The position numbers and the translations under genes were made by a program. 23,035 nucleotides of DNA from positions 1-23,035 of the forward strand of contig CAYXZZ010000021.1 of NCBI GenBank assembly GCA_964470055.1, read 5' to 3'. This document shows positions 15,382 through 22,955 of the stretch, piece by piece. This stretch comes from JAEDES01 sp964470055. Its GTDB lineage: Bacteria; Bacillota_I; Bacilli_A; RF39; UBA660. The notes below the pieces were generated by a model. That model made no database searches. It saw only the letters and a list, made by a program, of their open reading frames with translations, and had not been told where the DNA came from. Each line of letters starts with the position of its first letter. Position 1 is the first letter of the stretch.

Positions 15382-15428
15382 CGATTTTGCGAGAAAAAAA
15401 CAAAATAAATTTTTATGGCATTTTTTGG

Positions 15429-15454
15429 TAAAAGAAAAAGTGGCGTGCCACTTT
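15429..15454 (-). terminator. Intrinsic terminator of the noc-like gene
   Basis: On the minus strand a 7-bp stem AAAGTGG/CCACTTT with a CACG loop is followed by TTCTTTT. It starts about ten bases past the noc-like stop. The perfect 18-base palindrome has a mixed AT/GC stem. Confidence 0.85.
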
Positions 15455-15463
15455 AATATTTTG

Positions 15464-16795
15464 TTATTTATCAATTTTAATTATGATTTGGTTAGAATTT
15501 TCAAAATTCATTTCATCTGATGTTACAGAAAGGCCATGTGCTTGTAAATCGATTATTAAATCTCTAATCTTTTTCATTGCTCCATCGATTGTATAGTTAC
15601 TAGAAATGGCTATTTCTGGTATTCCCATTGTTGTTGCAGGGATGTTTGGAATGAAGTCTGCTGATTTAAAATAGTCGGCAACTGCTTCTTTTTGAACAGG
15701 CTTTTGAGCATCGGTTTTAACAATCTCTTCGGCAGGTGTTAAGTATGGATTGGTTCCTGGAATATTTCCTACTGCTGGACCAGCAGCCATATTTTGTAAA
15801 TTTAATAGACTATCTAAATCTGCGGTTGGTCCTGTTTTTTCTGTTTTTGGAACATTAATATCCATAGCATTTTCTCTTAATGTATTTAAATCTACTGGTG
15901 TTGATGTATTAATAAACTGCATTGGAGGTTCTGTATCATCATCTTCCTCATCATCTATTTCACCATAGTTTATAAACTTAGGTGTTTCTAGTTGTTGTTC
16001 TCCTACTGGTGGAACAATTCTTACTTGACCATATGTTGAAGGTTGTTCTTCTGGAATATCGGCAGTTGGCATTAATGGACTGTTGTTAATAAAACTTGAT
16101 GCTGATGGGATTGAGACTCCTCTTGGTATTTCAATACTTGATTCATTCATTTTTACATCACCTTCATTAACATCTTCATTTTTTGGATATAATTGTTTAA
16201 TTTCTTCTTCAACGGCTCGAACACTTAATTTATTAGAGATTATTTTTTTTAACATGTCTTTTTGTTTTTTTAAATCGGGGATATTTAGTAAGGCTCTAGC
16301 ATGTCTTTCTGAGATTTGTTCTTTTAATAAGGAATCTTGGACCTCATCTGGTAATGATAAAAGACGTAATTTATTGGCTACTGCGGATTGACTTTTTCCC
16401 ATAGTCTTTGCTAAATCCTCTTGAGTCATTTCATCAATTTCTAGTATCTTTTGGTAGGTTCTTGCTTCTTCAATTGGAGTTAAGTTTTTTCTCTGTAAGT
16501 TTTCAAGTAAGGCTACTTTAGAACTTTCTTTATCATCTAAGTCTCGTATAATTGCAGGGATTTTTGTAAGACCTGCTAAGGCTGAGGCTTTGTAACGACG
16601 TTCTCCGGCAATTATTTCATATTTTCCTTTAACGCTGCGGACAATGATTGGTTGAATGACACCATGTTCTTTGATTGATACCGCTAATTCTTTTAATGCT
16701 TTTTCGTCAAAAACTTCTCTAGGTTGGAATCTATTCGGTATTATGTCATCTAAGTATAATTGAACAACTTGATCGTTTGTGTATTCTGTATTCAT
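15464..16795 (-). CDS. Noc-like ParB-family protein with long disordered insert
   Basis: Second ParB-family CTPase, at the position of noc (rsmG-noc-soj-spo0J) in Bacillus, where Noc protects the nucleoid from division. The CTPase domain (about 9-105) has NRFQPREVF (21-29), GERRYKA (64-70) and ENLQRKNL (98-105). The HTH is at about 123-146 (MTQEDLAKTMGKSQSAVANKLRLL), followed by ISERHARALL (161-170). At 443 residues it exceeds typical Noc (about 280). Residues about 205-395 form a Pro/Asn/acidic insert with EIDDEEDDDTEPP (279-291), then a small folded end (about 400-443). The amphipathic membrane helix at the Noc N-terminus is missing. GAGGGG and a strong promoter precede the ATG, and it is monocistronic. 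A chromosome-organising role is likely, true Noc function uncertain. Confidence 0.88.
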   Translation of the reverse strand: MNTEYTNDQVVQLYLDDIIPNRFQPREVFDEKALKELAVSIKEHGVIQPIIVRSVKGKYEIIAGERRYKASALAGLTKIPAIIRDLDDKESSKVALLENLQRKNLTPIEEARTYQKILEIDEMTQEDLAKTMGKSQSAVANKLRLLSLPDEVQDSLLKEQISERHARALLNIPDLKKQKDMLKKIISNKLSVRAVEEEIKQLYPKNEDVNEGDVKMNESSIEIPRGVSIPSASSFINNSPLMPTADIPEEQPSTYGQVRIVPPVGEQQLETPKFINYGEIDDEEDDDTEPPMQFINTSTPVDLNTLRENAMDINVPKTEKTGPTADLDSLLNLQNMAAGPAVGNIPGTNPYLTPAEEIVKTDAQKPVQKEAVADYFKSADFIPNIPATTMGIPEIAISSNYTIDGAMKKIRDLIIDLQAHGLSVTSDEMNFENSNQIIIKIDK

Positions 16796-16835
16796 AAATT
16801 GTCCCCTCGCTTTATTCTTTTAATCCTATGTTATC

Positions 16836-16864
16836 ATTATAGACCATTTTTTCTGTTCTTTCAA
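16836..16864 (-). promoter_or_regulatory. Sigma-A promoter of the noc-like gene
   Basis: On the minus strand TTGAAA (16859-16864), a 17-base spacer and a perfect TATAAT (16836-16841), with the start codon about 40 bases downstream. The -35 box almost touches the T-tract of the rsmG terminator. Confidence 0.85.
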
Positions 16865-16865
16865 C

Positions 16866-16903
16866 AAAAAAAGCATCGGTTTATGTTTAGAGAGATGCTT
16901 TTT
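16866..16903 (-). terminator. Intrinsic terminator of mnmE-mnmG-rsmG
   Basis: On the minus strand a stem AAAAGCATC/GATGCTTTT with a 16-base loop is followed by a run of seven T, about ten bases past the rsmG stop. Confidence 0.8.
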
Positions 16904-16913
16904 ACATATATTT

Positions 16914-17549
16914 TTACTTTCTTTTTATAACAACTAAGCTACGATTACTGTTTTCTTTTGGAAGTAAGAATTTGTTTATTTCTAGGATGTTATACTTTTT
17001 ATTTATTTTTGAAATAATTTCTGCGGTCATTTCTTCTTCAATATTCCCTTTCATAGCAATGAAAATTCCATCTTGAGATACTAAGTGCATTGTGAAATTA
17101 AGTAGTTTTTCAATATTGGCTACTGCTCTTGCAGTTACTACATCAAATTTTTCGTTAAAATCTTCTCCACGCGAATGAATAGCATGTATATCTGTTAATT
17201 CTAGTTCTTGAATTATTGTATTTAGATAATTTACTCTTTTTAATAGTGAATCTACTAACGTTATTTTAAGATTTGGATAAACTATTTTCAAAACTATTCC
17301 TGGGAAGCCTGCACCTGTTCCTACATCGCATAAGGTATTTTTTGTTGATAGATCAACCACCTTGGCAATAGTTAAACTATCATAGAAGTGTTTTATATAA
17401 ACTTCTTTTTCTTCTGTAATTCTTGTTAGATTTATTTTTTCATTCCATTCAATTAGTAGATTATAAAACTTGTTTAGTTTTGTTAGTTGTTCTTCAGTTA
17501 AAACTATTCCTAATTCTTTTACTGCTTCAATAAATTCTTCTTTATTCAT
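16914..17549 (-). CDS. rsmG: 16S rRNA (guanine-527-N7) methyltransferase RsmG
   Basis: Methylates G527 of 16S rRNA with S-adenosylmethionine; loss confers low-level streptomycin resistance in other bacteria. At 211 residues it is shorter than the Bacillus protein (about 239). Motif I CDVGTGAGFPGI (74-85) is the GidB signature, and IEWNEKINLT (33-42), HFYDSL (54-59), VDSLLKRV (99-106) and VTARAVANIEKLL (138-150) are present. Its ATG lies inside the mnmG end with an 8-base overlap, and GAGG in the last mnmG codons is the ribosome-binding site. It is the last gene of mnmE-mnmG-rsmG. Confidence 0.97.
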   Translation of the reverse strand: MNKEEFIEAVKELGIVLTEEQLTKLNKFYNLLIEWNEKINLTRITEEKEVYIKHFYDSLTIAKVVDLSTKNTLCDVGTGAGFPGIVLKIVYPNLKITLVDSLLKRVNYLNTIIQELELTDIHAIHSRGEDFNEKFDVVTARAVANIEKLLNFTMHLVSQDGIFIAMKGNIEEEMTAEIISKINKKYNILEINKFLLPKENSNRSLVVIKRK

Positions 17550-19401
17550 TGTAACCTCTTCTTAAATATACCATTAATATTGAGATGTCTGCTGGATTTA
17601 CTCCACTAATTCTTGATGCTTGACCTATTGTTGTTGGAGATATTTCTGTTAATTTTTGTCTTGCTTCGCTTGCGAGGTTTGGAACTTTGGAATAATCGAT
17701 GTCTGCAGGAATTTTCTTTTCTTCTAAGGCAAGCATTTTTTCTGCTTCTTTTAAAGATTTTTTTATGTATCCTTCATATTTAGTGTTTATTTCTACTTGT
17801 TCTTGCACTTCTTTACTATATGGAATTTCAATAAAATGTTTTAAATGGTCCATTTTTACTTCTGGACGTTTTAAGAATTCATATAAAGAAATACCATCTT
17901 TTAATGGTGTTGTACCGATACTTTCAACATAGTCATTAGTTTCTTTCTTTGGAGTTATTCTTGTTTGTTCTAATAAATTAAAGAAATCAGCAATATCTTG
18001 TTTTTTCTTTGTAAATTTTTGGTATTTTTCTTCGGAAATTAGTCCTACTTGATAGCCATAATCTCTTAATCTTAAATCAGCGTTATCATTTCTTAATAAT
18101 AAACGATATTCGGCACGGGATGTTAATAAACGATAAGGATCTTTTACACCTTTTGTTACTAAATCATCGATAAGAACTCCAATGTATGATTCATTTCTTT
18201 TTAAAATTAATGGATTTTTTCCTTCTAATTTTAAGGCTGCATTAATACCTGCAATTAAACCTTGTCCTGCGGCTTCTTCATAACCACTTGTTCCATTAAT
18301 TTGACCCGCTGTATATAAACCTTCAATTAGTTTTGTTTCTAGGGACTGTTTTAATTGTTTAGAGTCAATGGCATCATACTCAATTGCATATGCATATTTT
18401 AAAATCTTGGCATTTTCTAGTCCTGGTAAACTATGAACCATTTGATCTTGAACATAGTGTGGCATACTTGTAGAAAAACCTTGAATATATATATCATCAT
18501 AGTAAAGGCTTTCTGGTTCTAAGAATAATTGATGTCTTTCTTTTTCACCAAATCTTACTATTTTATCTTCAATTGATGGACAATATCTTGGTCCTACTCC
18601 TTCTACATATCCACCATACATACTTGATTCTTTTAAATGTTCTCTGATAATATTATGAGTTTCTTCTGTTGTATAAATTAAATGACATGGTACTTGGTTT
18701 TCAACATCATAATAAGCTTTATTATCAAAAGAGAATGTTCTTTCAACAGAATCACCTGGTTCTAATGATGCTTTAGAATAATCGATTGAATTTTTATCAA
18801 TACGTTGAGGAGTACCTGTTTTTAATCTAAGAATTGTAAAACCTAGTTCTTTTAGGTGATTACTTAGATGTTTTGATTCTTTTTCTCCGTGTGGTCCTCC
18901 CGGTGTTTTATCTGCTCCTGTTAAAATCACACTTCTAAGGTAGGTACCTGTTGTTAAAATAACGGCAGCAGAAAGGATTTTTTTTCCATCTGAAAGTTCT
19001 ACTCCTTGGATTTTATTATCTTCTACTAATAATTTTTCAACCATTCCTTCTAATATTTCAAGATTTTCAGTAGATTCTAATGTCTTTAACATTTCTTTTG
19101 GATAAGTTATCTTATCGGCTTGAGCACGAAGGGCCTGAACTGCTGGGCCTTTTTTGGTATTTAACATTTTAATTTGAAGAGCACCTTTGTCAGCATTTCT
19201 TCCCATTTCTCCACCTAATGCATCTATTTCTCTAACGACAATACCTTTAGCAGGTCCACCTATTGATGGATTACATGGCATATCGGCAATATTTTTTATA
19301 TTTCCTGTTACTAGTAGTGTTTTATGTCCTTTTCGTGCTCCTGCAAGTGAGGCTTCACAACCGGCATGGCCTCCCCCTACTACTATAATTTCGTATTTCA
19401 T
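17542..19401 (-). CDS. mnmG: tRNA uridine-34 5-carboxymethylaminomethyl synthesis enzyme MnmG
   Basis: FAD-dependent partner of MnmE in modifying wobble U34 of tRNAs that read NNA/NNG codons. At 619 residues it is full length. The N-terminal dinucleotide-binding motif GGGHAGCEA (9-17), MPCNPSIGGPAKG (41-53, with the conserved Cys43), LRLKTGTPQRI and GYEEAAGQGLIAG are all family hallmarks, and the C-terminal tRNA-interacting helical domain is present. The ATG is preceded by AGGAAGTGA, which overlaps the mnmE TAG stop. The gap to mnmE is 13 bases, and MnmE and MnmG act as one complex. Confidence 0.98.
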   Translation of the reverse strand: MKYEIIVVGGGHAGCEASLAGARKGHKTLLVTGNIKNIADMPCNPSIGGPAKGIVVREIDALGGEMGRNADKGALQIKMLNTKKGPAVQALRAQADKITYPKEMLKTLESTENLEILEGMVEKLLVEDNKIQGVELSDGKKILSAAVILTTGTYLRSVILTGADKTPGGPHGEKESKHLSNHLKELGFTILRLKTGTPQRIDKNSIDYSKASLEPGDSVERTFSFDNKAYYDVENQVPCHLIYTTEETHNIIREHLKESSMYGGYVEGVGPRYCPSIEDKIVRFGEKERHQLFLEPESLYYDDIYIQGFSTSMPHYVQDQMVHSLPGLENAKILKYAYAIEYDAIDSKQLKQSLETKLIEGLYTAGQINGTSGYEEAAGQGLIAGINAALKLEGKNPLILKRNESYIGVLIDDLVTKGVKDPYRLLTSRAEYRLLLRNDNADLRLRDYGYQVGLISEEKYQKFTKKKQDIADFFNLLEQTRITPKKETNDYVESIGTTPLKDGISLYEFLKRPEVKMDHLKHFIEIPYSKEVQEQVEINTKYEGYIKKSLKEAEKMLALEEKKIPADIDYSKVPNLASEARQKLTEISPTTIGQASRISGVNPADISILMVYLRRGYNE

Positions 19402-19414
19402 TTGTATTCACTTC

Positions 19415-20767
19415 CTATTTTCCTACACAGAAATTTTCGAATAAGTTATCAATAATTTCTTCACTATATGTAGCCCCTATTATTTCTCCTAATGCATCAA
19501 AGCATTCTTTTAAATCAATTTCAATCATATCAACTGGTTCATCATTTGCAATGGCTGTTTCTGCTGATAATAAACTCTTATAAGCATGTTTTGCTAAAGA
19601 AATTTGACGACTATTTGTTAAATATGTGTAATCTTTAGTTGCAATTTGTTCTAAGTTGAATAACTCTTTAATTTTTTCTTTTAAATTCTTGATTCCAGAT
19701 AAATCTGTTGTATTTGTTTCAACAACATTGGCTAAGTCTGCTGGTAATTCTAAGTTTCTTGTTAAATCATTTTTATTAAGAACGATAATTCTTGTTTTAT
19801 CTTTGGTCTTTTCTAGAATTTCTTTATCTTCGGCTGATAGTGTTTCATTACTATTTAGGACTACGATTACTAAATCTGCTTCATCAATCATAGATAGAGA
19901 TTTCTCTACTCCTATTTTTTCAACAATATCATCTGTTACTCTGATACCAGCAGTATCAATAATATTTAGTAGTACTCCATCAAGATAAATTTCTCCTTCA
20001 ACAATATCTCTTGTTGTTCCTGCAATATCAGTAACAATGGCTTTATCTTGTTCAAGTAATTTATTTAGAATACTACTCTTTCCAACGTTTGGTTTACCTA
20101 TTATGACTGTTTTGATACCGTTTTTAATTGTAGCAGTATTTTCAGATTCTTTTACTAACTCAGCCAATTCTTTTTTCATAATTTCTACTTGTTCTTTGAT
20201 TTTTTCTACTGTCATTACTTCGATATCATAGTATTCTGGATAATCTATGTTTACTTCAATTGAAGATAATAATTGTTTTAATGTGTTTCTAAAATTTGTA
20301 ATTAAATTGGATGTTTTTCCACCTAATTGTGATAAGGCTATTTTTCTTGCTTCATCTGATTTACTTTCTATTAAATCCATTACTGCTTCACTTTTTACTA
20401 GGTCAATTCTACCATTTAAGAAGGCTCTTTTTGTAAATTCACCTGGTTCTGCTAATCTTGCACCATTATTTAACATTGTTTCTAGAATTCTGTTTGTTGT
20501 GATAATTCCACCGTGACAGTTAATTTCAACAATATCTTCGGCTGTGAAACTACGAGGTCCTTTCATTACTGATACAAGAACTTCGTCTATTAGTTCTTCA
20601 CCATCGTATATATGACCATAATTAATTGTATGAGTTGGAACTTCTTCTAAATTTTTTCCTTTAAAACTTTGATTGACGATAGAAACCGCTTCTTTTCCAC
20701 TAAGTCTTACGATTGAAATTGCCCCTACTCCCATTGTTGTAGAAATGGCTACTATTGTATCATTCAT
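19415..20767 (-). CDS. mnmE: tRNA modification GTPase MnmE
   Basis: GTPase of the MnmE-MnmG complex that installs the U34 modification using methylenetetrahydrofolate. I take the ATG giving 450 residues, because GGGAGGT lies six bases upstream; an in-frame start 39 bases earlier overlaps the promoter. The N-terminal folate domain has TMGVGAISIVRLSG (11-24) and FTAEDIVEINCHGG (74-87). The G domain is inserted at about 218-375, with GKPNVGKS (224-231), DIAGTTRDI (247-255), DTAG (271-274) and NKND (331-334). The C-terminus ends FCVGK, the conserved CxGK with the essential Cys447. It is the first gene of the operon, with its own promoter. Confidence 0.98.
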   Translation of the reverse strand: MNDTIVAISTTMGVGAISIVRLSGKEAVSIVNQSFKGKNLEEVPTHTINYGHIYDGEELIDEVLVSVMKGPRSFTAEDIVEINCHGGIITTNRILETMLNNGARLAEPGEFTKRAFLNGRIDLVKSEAVMDLIESKSDEARKIALSQLGGKTSNLITNFRNTLKQLLSSIEVNIDYPEYYDIEVMTVEKIKEQVEIMKKELAELVKESENTATIKNGIKTVIIGKPNVGKSSILNKLLEQDKAIVTDIAGTTRDIVEGEIYLDGVLLNIIDTAGIRVTDDIVEKIGVEKSLSMIDEADLVIVVLNSNETLSAEDKEILEKTKDKTRIIVLNKNDLTRNLELPADLANVVETNTTDLSGIKNLKEKIKELFNLEQIATKDYTYLTNSRQISLAKHAYKSLLSAETAIANDEPVDMIEIDLKECFDALGEIIGATYSEEIIDNLFENFCVGK

Positions 20768-20794
20768 GATAAGACCTCCCTTTTTTCTGTACAT

Positions 20795-20800
20795 ATTATA
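20795..20800 (-). promoter_or_regulatory. Extended -10 promoter of mnmE-mnmG-rsmG
   Basis: On the minus strand TGCTATAAT is an extended -10, about 28 bases upstream of the mnmE start. The -35 position falls in the T-tract of the jag terminator and has no good match. Confidence 0.65.
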
Positions 20801-20816
20801 GCACAATTATAAAAAG

Positions 20817-20840
20817 AAAAAAAGAAGAATTAATCTTCTT
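20817..20840 (-). terminator. Intrinsic terminator of rpmH-rnpA-yidC-jag
   Basis: On the minus strand a 7-bp stem AAGAAGA/TCTTCTT, whose 5-base loop contains the jag TAA stop, is followed by seven T. The stem is AT-rich but the T-run is strong. Confidence 0.75.
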
Positions 20841-21444
20841 TTGGTTTTACTACTACATAGCGGTTTGGCTCTTCGCCTTCACTTTCAGTATAAACTCTCT
20901 TGTTGTTAGTTAAAATATTATGAATAATTCTTCTTTCATAAGAATTCATTGAATCCATTTTTACTTCTATTTTTGTTTGTGCTACTTCTCTTGCTACTCT
21001 TTTTGCTAGTTGTTCTAGTTGTTTTTCGCGTTTTTCTTTATATGAATTTATATCAATGATAAACTTATATGATTTTCCAAGTTCTTTTGTTATATGTTGA
21101 TTTACTATTACTGATAAGGCTTTTAAGTTTTTTCCATTCTTACCAATTAGTAAAGCATCATTATCTGAATATACTGTATATGTTGGTACTGTTTCTTTAT
21201 TTTTTATTTCAACGTTTGCTTGAAATCCTAAATCTTTTAGTAATTTCATGATATAGTCTTTAATATATTTTACTACTTCTCTTCTTTCAATTACTTCAAT
21301 TTCAACTTTAGGACTTTTAAATAAACCACCTTTTATTGTTTCTATTTCTTTTATGATTAAGTTTTCTTCTACTTCTTGTAAGGCAATTATTGCTTGTGAG
21401 ATTGCATCTTCTTTTGTTTTTCCTTGATATCTATGCTTTTCCAT
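20830..21444 (-). CDS. khpB: RNA-binding protein Jag/KhpB (EloR)
   Basis: Jag-N, KH and R3H protein that in streptococci and lactobacilli controls cell elongation together with KhpA. The Jag-N domain (about 1-52) contains KTKEDAISQA and GLFKSPKVE. The KH domain has the GKNGKNL loop (101-107). The R3H domain has MNSYERRIIHNIL (166-178) with the Arg171 and His175 of its name. At 204 residues it is normal length. It overlaps the yidC end by 14 bases, with AAGGAG 11 bases upstream of the ATG; yidC-jag is a conserved pair. It ends at the operon terminator. Confidence 0.96.
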   Translation of the reverse strand: MEKHRYQGKTKEDAISQAIIALQEVEENLIIKEIETIKGGLFKSPKVEIEVIERREVVKYIKDYIMKLLKDLGFQANVEIKNKETVPTYTVYSDNDALLIGKNGKNLKALSVIVNQHITKELGKSYKFIIDINSYKEKREKQLEQLAKRVAREVAQTKIEVKMDSMNSYERRIIHNILTNNKRVYTESEGEEPNRYVVVKPKED

Positions 21445-22375
21445 TGGCTTCTTTACTCCTTTTAACTAAAATATTTTGGACAATTGTAAATATATTAGAT
21501 GTTGCCCAATAGATTCCTAATCCTGATGGCATAAATAATGCTGTAATAATAATCATTCCTGACATCATGTATGGCATCATTTTCATACTAGGTTCTTGCA
21601 TGTTTCCTGTTGAATTCATCTTGAATGAGAAGAATGTTGTTAAAGCAATAATTAACATCAATATGATATATGCGTAAAACGTTCCCGTTCCAAATCCAGC
21701 AACCGGTGTTGTTCCAAGTTGTAATCCTAGAAATTTATCTTCAAATAATGCTGGGGTTCTTTGAACTGCTTCAAAGAAGGCTATAAACAATGGTAGCTGT
21801 AACATTGAGAATAAGCATCCAGACATTGGATTAATATTGTACTTTTTATAAACCATAAGAATTTCTTGATTTTGTTTAATCATTGATTCTTGATCTTCTT
21901 TTCCTTGATATTTCTTTTGAATTTTATTTAATTCGGGTTGAGCCTTTTTTATTAATTCTGATTGTAAGGCTGTTTTTCTTGTTATTGGGAATGCAATTAG
22001 TCTAATTGCCAAACTTACAATGATTATTGAAATGGCATATTTTCCAGCAAAGCCAAGTAACTCACCTATTTTTAATAAGATAAAGGCTAAAGGCTTAACT
22101 AAGAAACTTGTCCATAACCCTTCATATTCTCCTGATGTGATTTTGAAATTTTCACATTTTGGTAAACTTTCTAGGTCTACTCCATTATCTTCATATGCTT
22201 TTATTGATACTTTGTCAGTTGGTTGACAAATAATGTTTTCTGTTAAAGTTTGTTGGGTTACTTCATTTTTTACTGCTTTTTTATCTTTATCAGTCAATGT
22301 TTTAGTACATCCTGTTGTTAATAGCAATAACAAGATTACTGTTATTATTTTTAATTTATTCTTATTTTTTTTCAT
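21431..22375 (-). CDS. yidC: Membrane protein insertase YidC (SpoIIIJ/OxaA), lipoprotein
   Basis: Inserts membrane proteins alone or with SecYEG. The N-terminus is a lipoprotein signal with lipobox LTTGC and lipidated Cys23. The conserved insertase core starts near 87; Arg125 in SLAIRLIAFPITRK is the groove arginine. A coiled cytosolic loop (about 137-175, QPELNKIQKKYQ) follows, then four transmembrane stretches with NPMSGCLFSMLQLPLFIAFF (exactly 20 residues) and GLGIYWATSNIFTIVQ near the end. An extra extracellular segment of about 60 residues between lipobox and core carries Cys50 and Cys74. The gene overlaps the rnpA end by 14 bases, and AAGGA lies 11 bases before the ATG. Length is 314. 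Confidence 0.97.
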   Translation of the reverse strand: MKKNKNKLKIITVILLLLLTTGCTKTLTDKDKKAVKNEVTQQTLTENIICQPTDKVSIKAYEDNGVDLESLPKCENFKITSGEYEGLWTSFLVKPLAFILLKIGELLGFAGKYAISIIIVSLAIRLIAFPITRKTALQSELIKKAQPELNKIQKKYQGKEDQESMIKQNQEILMVYKKYNINPMSGCLFSMLQLPLFIAFFEAVQRTPALFEDKFLGLQLGTTPVAGFGTGTFYAYIILMLIIALTTFFSFKMNSTGNMQEPSMKMMPYMMSGMIIITALFMPSGLGIYWATSNIFTIVQNILVKRSKEANGKA

Positions 22376-22715
22376 TGTATTGTATATCCTTTCTTATATT
22401 ATCCATTAAAGATAAGAAGTTTTCATTTAGTTCTTGATACTCTTGATCTTTAGCGCTTCCTCTTAATATTATAATATAATCTCGGTTATTTACATATAGT
22501 TTTTTGTAATTATCGATGATTGCTCTTAATTTTCTCTTATATTTATTACGATTTACGGCATTTCCTATTTTTTTGCCTACTGATATTCCAAATCGATCAT
22601 AAGGAAGTTCGTTTTTTTCGTAATATATTACATAAGATTTATTTTTTCTATATCTTCCATTGTGAATTATGCGATCAAAATCTCGTTGATTTTTTACTAT
22701 ATATAATTTTTTCAT
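22362..22715 (-). CDS. rnpA: Ribonuclease P protein component
   Basis: Protein subunit of RNase P, which matures tRNA 5' ends with the catalytic RNA. The chosen ATG gives 117 residues starting MKKLYIVKNQRDFDRII. AGGTGAT lies just upstream; an in-frame GTG inside that Shine-Dalgarno sequence is rejected. The RNR signature is present as VGKKIGNAVNRNKYKRKLR (within 52-72), with a basic central helix. Its spacing from rpmH (about 57 bases) holds a terminator-like hairpin, so expression probably depends on read-through. The 3' end overlaps yidC. Confidence 0.97.
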   Translation of the reverse strand: MKKLYIVKNQRDFDRIIHNGRYRKNKSYVIYYEKNELPYDRFGISVGKKIGNAVNRNKYKRKLRAIIDNYKKLYVNNRDYIIILRGSAKDQEYQELNENFLSLMDNIRKDIQYNEKK

Positions 22716-22743
22716 TATTATCACCTATCTTTACAATAAGAGT

Positions 22744-22768
22744 AAAAAACCACTGTTTTAGCAGCGGT
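22744..22768 (-). terminator. Terminator-like hairpin between rpmH and rnpA
   Basis: On the minus strand a 7-bp stem ACCGCTG/CAGTGGT (one G-U pair) with a 6-base loop is followed by six T, four bases past the rpmH stop. As rnpA has no promoter of its own in the gap, this probably acts as a partial terminator that sets a high bL34 to RnpA ratio. Confidence 0.8.
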
Positions 22769-22772
22769 ATTC

Positions 22773-22895
22773 TTATTTGCAAAGGCTTTTACGTCCTTTG
22801 CGACGACGACGATTTAAAATATTTGTTTTTTTACGTGCGAAAAAACCTAATCTTTTAGCTTTTTTACGATTGTTTGGTTGATATGTTCTCTTCAT
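22773..22895 (-). CDS. rpmH: 50S ribosomal protein bL34
   Basis: Very small, basic large-subunit protein. The chosen ATG gives MKRTYQPNNRKKAKR, the family N-terminus, with GGAGG eight bases upstream; a longer in-frame reading from 22955 runs through the promoter and is rejected. The C-terminus RRRRKGRKSLCK matches the family. At 40 residues it is about four shorter than the usual 44, with the missing residues in the middle turn (GFFARKKT directly before NILNRRRR). It is the first gene of the rpmH-rnpA-yidC-jag unit and the gene normally next to dnaA and oriC. Confidence 0.95.
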   Translation of the reverse strand: MKRTYQPNNRKKAKRLGFFARKKTNILNRRRRKGRKSLCK

Positions 22896-22925
22896 TTGCT
22901 CCACCTCCAGACATAAATCTCCATT

Positions 22926-22955
22926 ATTATAATAGGAATTTGTTATTTTTGTCAA
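22926..22955 (-). promoter_or_regulatory. Sigma-A promoter of rpmH
   Basis: On the minus strand a perfect TTGACA (22950-22955), an 18-base spacer and a perfect TATAAT (22926-22931), about 30 bases upstream of the rpmH start. It is followed by a strong GGAGG. Confidence 0.88.

Noticed and set aside
13497..16913. parS (TGTTTCACGTGAAACA) or Noc-binding palindromes near the par genes
   Set aside because: No near-consensus palindrome was found by eye in the spacers or elsewhere in the window; only half-site-like GAAAC words occur.
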